From assembly GCA_023846275.1 (NCBI GenBank), contig JAIUJO010000228.1:434001-498000 (forward strand): a stretch of DNA of 64,000 nucleotides, read 5' to 3'. Shown piece by piece: positions 34,861 through 47,020 of the stretch. Each line of letters starts with the position of its first letter. The first letter of the stretch is position 1. Origin of the DNA: Vanilla planifolia (Eukaryota; Streptophyta; Magnoliopsida; Asparagales; Orchidaceae). The notes beneath the pieces were generated by a model. That model ran no database searches. It saw nothing but the letters and a program-made list of their open reading frames with translations, and was not told the DNA's origin. Made by a program: the position numbers and the translations under genes.

Positions 34861-36299
34861 GTACGGGCAACACTCTAGCTAGGTGACAAATCTTAACAAC
34901 CTTAGAGTTTTGTTTCGCAATGAGATGGAATGTAAGTGTTGGAAGATTACACAAGAAAGTTAAATATGAGTCAAGGTACTCAATTGAAACATTTGTGCAT
35001 ACTTATTGCAACAAAATTTTAGAAAATAAGACTTCGAATTTATAATTGTTTGAGTTGAGAATTACATGTTAAGATGGAAGATCAAGCCTCTATCGATAGT
35101 GGGGCGTGTTGTCAGTATCAACTCAGTGCTTGTCACTATTATTTTGTTTTACTTAGTACACTCTTGAATTTCAAAAGTTATTCTTAATGATTTATAGAAA
35201 TTAATGCCTTAGTACTTTTGAAGTAGTATTAATGTTAGCAATGCTATGCATTACGATTGTTGGAATTTGTTCACTCCTCCTAAGATGTGTGAAGGTCTTG
35301 GACTTGGTAGTTTGTCAACGTGGTAGGTAATATTGATTACAAAGAATTTTAGGTTGGTTATGGCTCTGGGTGGCAAGCTATTGGTTCAAGCATTCAGATT
35401 GAATTACTATTTGATAAACAACAATTTCTATATGTTGTATGGTGCTTTGCATACTTACATGTTACACAATATTATGGTACCTTAGACAATTGACTGATCC
35501 GATAGATTACTGAGGGTAAGAAAGTCACATTCTTGTTAGATAATTTGCATGGCATTCTTCTTATTATTTGTTTCCTACCTATATCAACATGGTAGTGAAC
35601 ATCAAATTTATGTAGTAAAGCTTGTTAAGGAGCATGTTGTGTGTTGTGGGACCAAGTTAAGATACAAAATTTAATCATACTTATTTATGTCTTTTAGATT
35701 ATGCATTTTCCTTGGACCAAATCATACAAAAAGATGTGTTTTCTTCAAATATATTGAGGAAAAAATGGATGGAATAAAATTCATTTATAGTAGCATGTTT
35801 ATAATCTAGAATTTAATATGAGCTGAAGTAATGAGGGTTTGGAAAGTGCAATTATGTCATCAAGTTAGTGTTTTCATGTGGAGAATAGTTTTGAATTTGA
35901 TTCCAACTCACACTTAGTTGTGAGCAAGAGGTATTGAGAAGCAAGTGCTTTTGCCTTGGGAATATAAGACTAAAGAGGATGTACAACATAGGTTATGAGA
36001 TTGTTATAAGGCAATGGCATTTTGGGTGAGCAATTTCATAAATGCTAATTTCATGCTTCGTTGGTAAATGACGAAGATTTTAATTCATTAAATGAACTTC
36101 TTACTTTGATAGTGGTGAATATATGTGATGCAACAACATCTCACACATTCAAATTTGCTACTTTACCATTCTATCACCATTTGTTTAGTAGAAATTTGTG
36201 AGCACACATGAGCAAGGAGCTTAGTCTGGCTACACTTCAAAGGAGTATTCATTTTGTTACTATTTTTGTGACTTCATGTTCCACTTCTCCAATCGCATC

Positions 36300-36620
36300 T
36301 AACGAAAGTTTTAATGGCCTTCAAAGTCTATTCGTTACCTCTTATTGAACTCCTTTTCCATTGGGGTGGGTGAAAATCAACTGCCACATGGTAATTTAAG
36401 AAACTCTAGATGATGGAATCGGTATTGCAATTTATGATGACTTGGGCAACTTTATTATTATTTCTAGTAGAAAGTGGATTTCAAGTTTACCTTCTTTCAT
36501 GGAATTTATTACTATTCTTGAAGTTATGGAACTCCTTAGAATGTTATTTCCTAATATTCAAAATATGGAGATTGAATGAGATCCTAAAACAATCTCTATT
36601 AAAGTGAACTAGCTTCTTGC
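36300..36620 (+). pseudogene. LINE RNase H-like remnant
   Basis: PFPLGWVKINCHMVI near 36,352 and DGIGIAIYDDLGN near 36,413 mark the start of the RNase H domain, corresponding to the blocks near 22,288 and 10,704. The first catalytic Asp position is His here. The following SRKWISSLPSF...EVMELLRMLFPNIQNMEIE stretch is shared with the other copies. Confidence 0.78.
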
Positions 36621-36840
36621 ATTTATAATGAAAAAGAGAACATTCCATGATGCTCTTACTACTATGTAAGGTATGGAGCCCTTCAAACTATCCCATATAA
36701 ACTATCAAGGAATTTGTGTTGTGGAATAGGGTGTTCATGACACTGTTTATATGATTTTAGATTGGGGAATGCCAATCCCAAACTACTATAGCATTTTCAT
36801 TTTTCCAAATTCTATGATTGAACCTCTATGAGTTGAGTTT

Positions 36841-37380
36841 GATCTAGGATTTGGCCATTTCATTATCAAAGAAGTGAAAGTTTAAAGGAAACCTTTTAGT
36901 GTGATGTGCATCAAAGTAGTATAGTTTGGGAGAGGTCCATCTTAGAACTTTAAAAAATTGTAGTCCACTAAGAAATAGGGAAGTGGAGGAAGGCCTTGTC
37001 TATTATGCGTATACTGGGTTACAGAATTTGGAGGTGTAGGTAGTTTTCTCAAGCATTTGAAGATCTTTCGATTTAATAGTTAAGTTAAGAGCTTGAAACA
37101 TGGGAAAAAACATAGTGAAATGATTTCTAACAAGATAATGAAAACAAAAATTAGTACTGAGAGGTGGAACATAGGAAATTTGAAAAATTGAAAAACAAAA
37201 AATGGTTGATAAGATACGTCAAAATAAGATAAGGTAAGGCAATACACAACAACTTCGCCTCTCAAGAGAATTTAGAGGATATCTATAATGTTTTAATGTT
37301 ATTGGGAATACTTTAAATGGAAATTTGTGATTACATATAGTTCTAACTTGATGTGTATAGAGGGTATTTTTATTGACATC
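36841..37380. other. Unassigned segment
   Basis: About 540 bp between a LINE 3' end and an inverted spacer subrepeat. A part near 36,960-37,040 has faint resemblance to + strand 18S 5' sequence, too weak to call. Nothing else recognised. Confidence 0.35.
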
Positions 37381-37384
37381 TTAT

Positions 37385-37545
37385 GTGCATGACTTGTTGG
37401 GCCCACAAAGTGTAACTTTATTTGGGATTTTTACTGATAAAGACTGCTTGCATGGTCATTAAAGACTTGCTTTCTTCCATGAGAAAATTTTTGCAATATG
37501 CAATGCATAAGGGGCAATTCTAACTTCACAAGTTAATCATCATCT
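37385..37545 (+). repeat. Spacer subrepeat fragment, opposite orientation
   Basis: Reverse complement of the about 300-bp spacer subrepeat: ttgggcccacaaagtgtaac near 37,399 mirrors gttacactttgtgggcc-type ends, and agacttgctttcttccatga near 37,462 mirrors the tcaaggaagaaggcaagtct block. It is oriented like the copy at 4.56 kb and opposite to the copies at 12.9-16.2, 38.1 and 46.3 kb. Confidence 0.75.
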
Positions 37546-38084
37546 TCCTAATTGCAAGTTCAGAATTCCTTGATGAGAAACCACACAACAAATTTTCATC
37601 TATAGCTATATAAATATCTTGATAAAATTCAAAAAGAACCTCATTATGAAGTTGCTTCTCAAAGCCCACAATTTGTAGATTTCAATTGACTCCAATTATA
37701 GTGGATTGGTACATACAACCTTCTTTCCAAGAATAATATTTTCCTTAGTAACTAGTAATTTAAAACTCCCAAGGCATGTTAGAATTTCTACTTAAAGGCC
37801 ATTATGTTGGATAATTTCTCAATCTAGCCTACACAAAATATAGCTTCAAAGATTGTTCATGCTCATTAATGTTGTCTGAAATGATCTCACGCTACTAGTG
37901 AAATAGAGATTTTGAAAGCTAATTTTAACAAAAAATATTACCCAAATAGTCATGCATTCTGATTTTATGACTTACAGGTTCTTTTGTACCAACACTAATG
38001 CAATATAATAGAAAACGTTTTTTTCCTACTCACTTTAACAAAAATTCCCTCTATTCACATGAACTAAAACGAAAGCCAAACATG
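37546..38084. other. Unassigned segment between inverted spacer repeats
   Basis: AT-rich, no recognised homology. It lies between two spacer subrepeat fragments of opposite orientation and probably contains an inversion breakpoint. Confidence 0.35.
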
Positions 38085-38310
38085 TAAAAAGCCTAGTGCA
38101 TAGTGCATTAATCAATTTCATCTTAACTACATGCCACATTATGTTACACATGTCTCTTTGTGGATCGCATATTGCAACAATTCTAATAAGGAAGTGGCAT
38201 GTCTCTCAATAGAGTAGCTTTACAACTATGCCAAAATGATCACAACTAATGAATAGGGTAAAGAATGTGACACTTTATCTCAAGCACATAGGAACACTAT
38301 AGGAATGACA
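38085..38310 (-). repeat. Spacer subrepeat, single copy (unit B)
   Basis: One spacer subrepeat in the orientation of the main array: gcctagtgcatagtgcatta near 38,090, tttgtggatcgcatattgca near 38,157, ggaagtggcatgtctc near 38,191, and aagaatgtgacactttat near 38,262. It is matched closely by 46,330-46,520 in unit C. Both lie on the 3' side of a 26S gene. Confidence 0.82.
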
Positions 38311-38924
38311 TTAATATTGAATGTGAGAAAAAAGAAAATTTTTTTCATACCTACATGATATTTTTAGGTTTGTCGGGACAAATCTGGTTCAACATTTTAT
38401 TTCTTGTTAATGGATTGCAATAGTTCGTAGAGAAGTCAAAGCGCTATAATTTCTCTATGGCATATGCAACTTCTATAATGGGCAATGTGAGCCATTTCAA
38501 CCTTCAACCTAGGCATGCCTACAAGGGTTTTGATGCAAATTTCACAATACTATACAATGTACTAAATTAAGTATCAAACAAAATACCCCAATAAGTACAA
38601 CAATAAGTGTCACAATAAGTACCATAGTAACTATCACAATAATTAGAGAAAGTCAAGATAGAAAGCATGCAAGCAACATGTGTTTTGAAACATTTAAGAT
38701 GTCTATATCATTGAGGTGATGAATTCCACTATGACATCAGGTTGGGCCTCTTTAGATCATGGTAAGAAGGGAACTCTGACACTTGCAATGCTTCATTGCA
38801 AATTTAAGTCATTTATAAGTGGTTCTACCCATAATTCATTACCAAATAGCCAACTATTATAATTCCTAAGCCATCCCAACCATCTATGCCACCAAGTGTG
38901 GTAATGGTCAAGTGCCTTTTTGGT
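38311..38924 (-). other. Intergenic spacer downstream of 26S (unit B)
   Basis: Homologous along its length to 46,521-47,020, for example the gatatttttaggttt/gatatctttgggttt pair near 38,367/46,591 and the gggcaatgtgag/gggcaatgtaag pair near 38,478/46,717. It sits between spacer subrepeat and the 26S 3' end. A local run of aagta(c)(a)caataag-type short repeats at 38,590-38,640 is matched by a similar run at 46,785-46,860. Confidence 0.8.
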
Positions 38925-41104
38925 GCAAAGCCTCAACCTATTGGCCTATAGAAAAGTAATATGGTTTATGCATCGCATCTTAGCATGGATTCTAACTTAT
39001 AGGCATTCAGTCATACTGCTTCACATGTTTACTTTAAACACTTAGCTTTTTATCAATTGTGGTGACTATTACGAATAAATAATTCTTATCATACTACATT
39101 AAATTTTTGTCAAGACACATTCATTAATATGTAAAATTAACCAATCTCATGATGGTCTTAACCCAGCTCATGTTCCTAATTAATGTGATAATAATCTAGC
39201 ACTAGCTGAATTATACTTAATAATGATAAGAATGGATAATATCATAGATAAAAAAGCAACATTATATGAATCCCTTGTTTGCCACAAGCCAATTATCCTA
39301 ACATTTCTGACACCCTTAGCTTCAAATTCTGAAAGCCTAAATGATTAATAGGCCATGGTTTCATAGTTTTGTATTTGTGTTAGTAATTTCAATGAAATGA
39401 TCTTTTATCCTTCTGTTTCATACAAGCTATTTGCTTTCATTGAGCTCATCTTGGGACACCTATATTATCTTTTAACAAATGTGCCACCCAAAAAAAACTC
39501 CCCACCAGATAATATCTTTTGCATAAATAGACTAAGGTAAGGGCTTGGAGCCCAATAGAGGGGTTGTGCCCCAACTCTATCTCATGGAATAAGAAAAATA
39601 ATATTAAAAGTAATAGTATTCAATTCTATCGACCTGCTGATTCCCAATTTTTTTATACCTCTCAAGTTATTTCACAAAATTTGGCTAGAGTCATGCCCAA
39701 TAGGATATTCATTCCCAACTAATTCTATCATTTCGCATTCCCTTAGTTGTGGTTTTATTGGAGAATAGATAAGACTATGAGAATCTCATTAATTCATTCA
39801 TTTCCATCAATAATTAGATGATAAGAAATTTGACTTCCTTAAGAGAGCATTACCTTAAGAGAGTTATGCTTACTCCCATCATTCACTCATGCTTTGTTCA
39901 TTTCCATAACTTTAACATTTAGAGCCTTGGTAAAAAAAGCTTTTTGTGAGCATACTAAAGGACCATCACTATACTTTGTTTTATTTAAATTGTTGAATCC
40001 CCTATGCATATGCCAATTTTGAGTTTATTGTTCAGACACTTGGAGAGGACTCTCATATGGGTAAGTACCAATTGGTCCTAATAATGTTCACATACGTAAG
40101 TAGCTCAGGTAGTCCATTTAACAACTAAAGGTTTGAAAATTGGACCCATTTGCCTAACTCATGTTCATTACGTAAGCATTGCTATGATCAACTAACTCTT
40201 GTGCAAATGTCATTCAAATGGAACCCTTCGTCCGTTCGTCTTTTGAAGTTCACATTACAATATTTGCTTCTTCCACCAAGATGACACTAGTGGATGCTCC
40301 ATATAAGCTTACTCCATGTGGTTTACATTGATTATTGCACCTTTGTACTTGCTGACACACTACATTGCGTCGACGATAATGTGTGGGTTGTGCACTGAAA
40401 CACCCTTCTTTTTTGGGGGTAGTTGATTTGTTAGGTGAGTTGTTACACACTCCTTAGTAGAATTCATCTTCCATGACCACTATACTATTGTCTTAGTTGG
40501 ATAACACCCTTGTAAGCTTTAGTTTTGTAAATAGTTGGACATTGTAACCCATCTTTCAATTCATGGCACATTACTTATTATACTCACTAAGAAACCACAT
40601 GAAGCCAATATTTCTTTGCTCAACCGATCAAAGTGGTTCAACCTTCCTACCAATTCAATGTTAAAGACTAGATGGAGGGCATTGTGGTCTAGCTAACTTA
40701 AGAGAATCTTTAAAATGTAACCAACTACTAGATGGTTTGATTGGTCCTTTTAACATATTCCTATATAGATGAATAATTTGCATGTTAGTATCACTACAGG
40801 ACTCCACTATAGTTTCCTCATTCTTTGTGTTACTTTGGCATAGTTCACCATCTTTTAGATGCTAATAAACATGCTCTCACTCGAACCCTTCATAAAAACT
40901 TTTGGTCAATCAATGACTCATCCCTTCAATGAGGATCCAACAATCAACTTTCTTGCACATTTTAGGCTCACTCACACATGGACATGCCAGCCTCTTGGAC
41001 TCATTGGTCCATTTTTCAAAACATCTTTGATGTGGATGACACTAGCCATAAGTAATGCTCATGGTGTTACCATGGAATGCCTCAATGGGTCATCATTTTG
41101 TTAA
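38925..41104 (-). pseudogene. 26S rRNA pseudogene, 3' end to 5' region, internally deleted (unit B)
   Basis: Reverse strand 26S containing the gene's 3' end, unlike units P and A. Landmarks are: ttataggcattcagtcata near 38,997; gatggtcttaacccagctca near 39,152; gccaattatcctaac near 39,287; ttatcttttaacaaatgtgc near 39,465; aactccccaccag near 39,498; ctcaagttatttcacaaaat near 39,661; gagttatgcttactcccatc near 39,860; tgttacacactccttagt near 40,440; ggcatagttcaccatctttt near 40,838; and tgctctcactcgaacccttc near 40,872. Around 40,130-40,185 several hundred bases of mid-26S are missing. It ends near 41,104 inside 26S, where LINE sequence starts. Confidence 0.94.
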
Positions 41105-44100
41105 GTTAAGATGATGATTTCTTCGTAGGCAATACCTATATCTACAAATGATTAAAGTAAGTTGTTATGAATATTGATGATATGAAAGCCTAATTGAGTA
41201 CCACTATTATGCACCTCTCTCAAATTGACTCAAACCACTGCAACTGGTCATACAATTTAAATAGTCACTATCATGAGAAATTAAAAAGAAGAAACCAATC
41301 TAACAACATGTAGTTTCCCATTCCTTGATCAACTAATGTAGTGAATGTAGCTTGTAGAAGGACTATTAGAGGAGGCTTAATATATTGTTTGCCTACTAAA
41401 TTTAGTAGAGTTTTGTTATCTTTAAAAAAATGGAGTGCAATAAAAGTTAATAACATACTTTAAAAGCCTTATTAGTAGGAACAAGAATTTTAAGGGCTTC
41501 AGCTTAAGGAATAGGTAAGGATCTTAACTAATATGGAATATAGTATTTTAACATAGAGTATTTCTTTCTACCACATTATTATGACTTTAGAAGAAGCATG
41601 GTAGTGGTAGTGTGTCAAGCTTTACTAGGCCACCCTTTAGGGATTGGAACATGTGTTTCTTCTTGGTGCTAGCTACCTCTACTTCTAGAGGAAAGTTTAT
41701 TTACCATATTAAAAAGAATATTAGGGATTTTGTGGCCTCCATAATTGAGATTAGAGATATTCCTATGCAATGTTTCAACAAGAAGTTGTGCAACCTTATG
41801 TAGTGTGAGCCTTCTCTGACCTTCTAATCTTTGAGAACTATTAATAAGGAATAAGCAACTAAAATTGTGGCTCTAATCAATGACAGTGAGATCAAAGTTA
41901 CAAAGATGGGCATCTAATGAAATAAATCCTTTATTAAGGATGGCATCACCACTAAATTTACCCTTGGTTATTAGACGATCACATAGTTGAACATTATTAT
42001 AGTTGTGACACAATTCTTTAATGATAGGTTTATGCCAATATGTTGAAAAAATACACTTATCATACTAATCCTTAAAGTTTAAGGGGCACCCAAACCTGAG
42101 CAATTTAGGTCCATTAGCCTTTGTAATGTGATTTATAAAGTATTGACTAAACATTTTCGGCTAAACTAGAGATGGTGCTTCCCACAATTATGTACTTTTA
42201 AAGAAGGTTTGATGGTGCTAAAATTATAAATGGACCAAGGTTATGACAATGTAAGCTAGACATTTGTGCTAGATCTTAACAATTTGTGGTAATCTACTCT
42301 TTTATGTGATTGGATTTAGACATATACCATGGCATCGAGATTTCAGAGTATGTTTAGTGGTATCCATCTACTATGGATCAAAATAGTTAGGATCGTAGAC
42401 AAGGATAACCTCCCTCACCATAATTCTTTACTATTATGTATGAGTATCCTTCATGGTTAGTTCAATATTAGATTGATTATGTTGTCTTGGTGGGTTGAGA
42501 GTTTACCATTCTTCCCTTATGATTACTTATACCTTATAAGCTAATGATGATGATTTATGCACATCCATTTTTTGCAATAAAGAATGTTGAATACATTATT
42601 GAGTAGTATACGCATCATCCAGATCAGGTGGTGAATTTAAAAAAATTTGAAGTGTTCTTTAATATGAGGTTTATGCATGAATCTAAACAAATTTGAAGAC
42701 TAGTCAAGACGGATGACTTGTTCACTAACAATATGAGCCATAATGTCATTATTAACTTAGTGTTACCCACTATTTTTTCTTATTAGATAGCCTACATATT
42801 AAACTGAAGTGAAACTATTATAGAGTTAGAGAAAGTTTTGCATTGTTACTTTTGGAGTAGTTCAAATAATAGTATCAAAATACATTATACTTTTTAAGAA
42901 ACGATAACTCTATCTAAGGATGTAAGGGACTCCAAGCTTGCAATTTCTCAAACCTGGTGGCCAATGTTTATTGTGAAACACTATTATGAGGTTTATTACT
43001 TGACAAGAATGTTTGTGGGTTCAATTCTTTAGGTCAAAATACTTTATAACGAATAATACTATCCATATGCATTGTGGTGCATCTCACATTTGTAAGTTAC
43101 TCAATATTGTAGCCCCTAGACCACAAATAATTTAGCTTGGTAGATTATTATAGGTAATTTTGTTACCTTTTTATTGGATAGTTGGCTTTCTTCATATTGC
43201 TACTTGGCTAACCTACCTTAATGTGGATGTGGAACATACAACATTAATAATAGAGCTACTAACATAGATGTACTTTTCTTCAAATTGGGTGTGGATGCAG
43301 GGTTGGAACTAAAGATTGTACATAATAGAAGATATCTGAGCCATAATTCTTGAAGCAAGGATGTCACATTGGTTTGGAAAGTGTAAGAGCGACCTCTAGT
43401 GAACATTTTCCTATGGATAATAGCATCAAATCTTCTTTCTACTTGCACCTGGCTTCATGGAAGTTGGATTAAGACTTCTTATTTTGTCCTTAGGGATGTA
43501 CTACCATTGAAGGAGTGCAACATTATTTTTAAGAGTGCCATCTTATGAAAGAACTCTAGTGTAGCAACTTTGTAAATGATTGCTTAATGCCTAGTTGGAT
43601 TAACTATAGGGATGTCACTTCTATTTTTAAGCTCCATAATTAGATGTCTATTAATATGTAGGTGGCAACAACTTCTTCAGAAGTTAGATGTGCTACTCTA
43701 AATTATTCTAATTGTGTTGCAACAAGAATTTTTAGGAACATGTGAAATGGTAATCAATTTAGCTGCTCTTCAAAGGAACATTCACCTCGTAGCTGCTTCT
43801 TCTGAGAACGACCCAATCATGTCCAATGGGTGCTCTACTGACTTTGATGGGTAATCTGATACATCTTATTAGACTCCTCCTCTAATGCATTTGATTAACT
43901 TCAATTGAACATAGAGTTGGATGATGATTTGAATGCAGAATTTTTATTTTTGCATGGGGTGACATATGTAGATCTACTGTTATTATAGAAAAAAAAATTT
44001 GTTTCATGTTTGGCTTCTACCATGGAGTTTATTGCTATTCTTGACACAATGAAACTTCTCATAGCTTTACCTCCTATTGCCCAGATAGTGGTGATTGAAT

Positions 44101-44335
44101 AAGTTTCACCTAAAACCCTTGCAAACTTAATTAGTCACTTCTTTCTACAATAAACAATACTCCTAGCATAGTGTCATCGCATATGTTTAGGGAATGTATT
44201 CCTTCAAATAATGACAATTAAATTGCTAAGGAAATATTGCCATGGATTATGTTGCACATCATTCAGTTTCATAATTTTGGTTGTGACTAGGGAATAAACC
44301 TTCTTAAATGATTTCAACATTTTCTTTTAAATAAT
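41105..44335 (+). mobile_element. LINE fragment: endonuclease end, RT, RNase H and 3' end
   Basis: Starts within the endonuclease (NIDDMKA near 41,172, compare NITDMKALIS near 33,353). RT fingers read EQFRSISLCNVIYKVLTKHF near 42,098. The catalytic region near 42,535 shows an out-of-frame ANDDDLC. The zf-RVT-like region lies near 43,390-43,560 and the RNase H region near 43,860-44,110 (TPPLMHLINFN). The 3' UTR ends in a ttcaacattttc block at about 44,310, and 18S sequence follows at about 44,340. The left junction with 26S is truncated on both partners, so it reflects recombination or deletion, not a fresh insertion. Confidence 0.87.
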
Positions 44336-44339
44336 TTTA

Positions 44340-45158
44340 TGCAGAGTCCAAGTCCGACAACTATCCCACTTAACCATTACTCAATTACCAAAAAGTAGGA
44401 CAATTGGATCAAAATCCTATAATGCTATCACATGCTAATGTATCTAGAGTGTGGGCTTTATTTGAGCTCTCTTATTTATTCATAGTACTAGCACTAAGCA
44501 ATGAACAAAACTAGCTAAGGTACAAATGTATCTTTGACAAAAGGATCAGGATGATCAGAGCACACAAAAAAGACAGATTAAGTAATTAACAACCACAACA
44601 TAAATTTATGCTATTAGAGCTGGAAAAACTGTGATGGCTGGTGCAAGACCTACCCATCACTAGATCCTTATAAAGGTATTTAGATTGTACTCGTTCTAAT
44701 TTCTTGGGATGTGAAGCCTATTATATTATTTAATGCCACTAACTCCTTGTGTTAAGATGAGTAATTTGTGCACTTAGTATTTTTTTGGATGTGGTAGCCA
44801 TCTCTAAAGCTTCCTCTATAGAATCAAACTCTAATTCTCCATCACATGACACTAACATGTTTGGCCGTTATCATATAATAAAATTTTCAGAGGCCAAAGA
44901 TTTGAATGATGCATCTTTGACATGGAGGTCATATGATCCAAATCATCAAGAAGTGGAGCAAAATCTACATCAACCTTTTACTTAATAAATGCATCTATCA
45001 AAATATTAAAGTTTGGTGCATTAAAAATTTATTATTAAACAAAATATAATACATTTAAACAACCATTCAAAGTTTTAAAACCTAAAATTGTTTATAATTA
45101 CATATGCATGGCTTAATCTTTGAGACAGGCATATGACGACTAATAGGATCAACCAGGT
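44340..45158 (-). pseudogene. 18S rRNA pseudogene, 5' half (unit C)
   Basis: Reverse strand 18S from about nucleotide 850 to the 5' end. Landmarks are: catgctaatgtatctagag near 44,432; gctattagagctggaa near 44,610; gatccttataaaggtattta near 44,664; gatgtggtagccatctc near 44,788; aactctaattctccatcaca near 44,828; aataaatgcatct near 44,985; atgcatggcttaatctttga near 45,103; gacaggcatatgacgact near 45,123; and aggatcaaccaggta at 45,144-45,158, a perfect 18S 5' end. This is the least decayed rRNA segment in the window. The left edge meets a LINE 3' end. Confidence 0.96.
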
Positions 45159-46330
45159 AGCAATACAATGATGAAGCACTAGGTAGTACCTTATGTCATA
45201 ATTGACATGTTGATCATCTCTCGCAATGCTGCATAAAGGAGGAGCAATGCTCCCAAGTTGGGTTACCATCCATCAAGTTCAATAATGTTTTGTTCGATAA
45301 TAACAATCTTTGACGACAATCACTCCTGGTGGATAATAAAGATCAAAACGAGTGATTTCGACATGTTTAAAAGCATTATAAAATGCAAAAGTGTGAGCAT
45401 AAAAGAAGTGTTACATCAACAAAACAATTGAACGGAACCTTCATATCCAATAGAAAAGTGGGTAACATATGAACTTCATCCATAGGAAGGTTTGATTTCA
45501 TGACAAAGCCATACACATAATGACCAATCACACAGAGAGATAGTGAAGACATAAGAGGCTACACAGCAAAAAACATCTCTGTGCTAAGGTAGTCTCAAGC
45601 AAATCTAATCCCACAAACACAAAGTGCACCAATGATATTCCAAAAGAAGAACGAAGGATTTAATTAATATTGAATGCCTTGGCAAGCACCAACACTGCAA
45701 AAGCAACAAACCCTAGAAATTGGTCACAGGCATACAAATGATCGATAATGGCATACATTGATCAAACAATAATTAAAATTACTAAAAAAAGTTTGTACTA
45801 TTCAAATTGAAGATGTTGAGCATGACTCCAGCAAATACAAAAGGTTTTTTTTCCAAGATCCATGTCAAAATAAGAAGAAAACAATATGTTCAAAACTTGG
45901 CAATCTACTAAAAAACACCACGTTAACCGCCCAAAAAAGTAGTAATTCCACATCTAATTTGCACTACATACCACAGCACATAAAGGAAACAACATACTCA
46001 ACCAAATCATTGCCAAACCTTATTTGAACTAATGAAGCTTCACAACAACAAGGGAAAAAACCACACAAAACAAAACCAAAACTATAAGAATGGCGAAATA
46101 GTTCCACATTTCACTAAGTCATGCCCCCATTAGAGCAGCAATCATTCTTGCACTAGTATACTGATGTAATGACTATGGTAAAAATGAGTTATACATTTTT
46201 GGAAAAAATGCCACTCATGAAGAAAGCCACCATATGAGCCAGGAAAAGGCCACACATATGACACCATGAAGGGTAGTAGTATTGAAGACATTGCTAAGTA
46301 CACATGCAACCACCAAACCTTCATTATAAC
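45159..46330 (-). other. rDNA intergenic spacer, external-transcribed side (unit C)
   Basis: Continues upstream of 18S in the normal direction and matches 11,625-12,900 of unit A in order. No promoter motif could be verified. A reverse frame at 46,142-46,408 (88 codons) is incidental. Confidence 0.8.
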
Positions 46331-46520
46331 TAGAGCAAAACCACACCTCACAATGCTGCCAATATGTCGTATTGTATTGTGCTGCTCAATGCCACATGCA
46401 AATTCCATATTGCAATAATTTTGTCAATTAAGAATGCATGTCTTCTAATAAAGACGCTTTGCATCCATGTCCAAGTAATCACAAGCAATGAATAAGGTCA
46501 AATATGACACTTTTTCCAAG
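46331..46520 (-). repeat. Spacer subrepeat, single copy (unit C)
   Basis: One subrepeat: ccatattgcaataattttgt near 46,407, gcatgtcttctaataaagac near 46,436, and aaatatgacacttttt near 46,500. Unit C therefore has a spacer of only about 1.9 kb, against about 4.6 kb in unit A where the subrepeat is amplified. Confidence 0.82.
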
Positions 46521-47020
46521 GACATTGAATTGCTATATGTATCACTCTAATAAGGGATGTGAGCAGGCAAGAAAATTTTTTGAAACTTATGTGATATCTT
46601 TGGGTTTTTCAAGATTAATCTACTAGGAAATGGGGTTGGATATCAACGTATCATGGCTATTTGTTGAGAATGGAATGTGTTATAAATCCTATAATGCACC
46701 TCAAAGTTCCACAATGGGCAATGTAAGGTAGTTCATCCTTGCACCCATGTAAGACTCAAGGGATGCAACGTGAATCTTATAGTACTACATAAATTACCAC
46801 GTGTAGCACCACGAAGTACCACATGGAGTGCCATGTAAAGTGTTGCAATAAGTATCATTATATGTAAAGCATGTGGAGTGAGTGGGGCAAGCAAGACCAC
46901 ACTACTACCAATAATGCGCCATTATAAATTTAAGTCATCTACAATGGATTCTACCCATCGTTCACACTTAGTTATCATTTCTATAGATGCTCGTGCCATC
47001 CCAATTTTTTGTGACTATGG
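46521..47020 (-). other. Intergenic spacer downstream of 26S (unit C)
   Basis: Homologous to 38,311-38,924 of unit B. It contains a short run of tacca(c)-type repeats at 46,785-46,860. The exact 26S 3' border near 47,020 is estimated from alignment to unit B. Confidence 0.75.

Larger units (their letters stand above)
32651..36840 (+). mobile_element. LINE fragment: endonuclease, RT, zf-RVT-like and RNase H
   Basis: The most complete ORF2 in the window. In order: endonuclease C-terminal half (32,880-33,458), linker (33,460-33,890), RT (33,893-34,860), thumb and connection (34,860-35,830), zf-RVT-like (near 35,870-36,030), RNase H (36,300-36,620) and 3' UTR to about 36,840. Its 3' UTR block resembles the LINE ends at 11.15 and 44.33 kb. 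Unlike those two, it is not followed by recognisable 18S sequence. Stops and frameshifts throughout. Confidence 0.88.

Noticed and set aside
37080..37265. Hydrophobic 61-codon reverse frame resembling a membrane protein
   Set aside because: Low-complexity AT-rich antisense frame rich in Phe, Leu and Ile; no homology or gene context.
8180..44335. R2-type rDNA-specific retrotransposon
   Set aside because: R2 has a single ORF with a restriction-like endonuclease and inserts in 26S in the sense direction. These copies have ORF1, an AP-type endonuclease and an RNase H tail, and lie antisense beside 18S.
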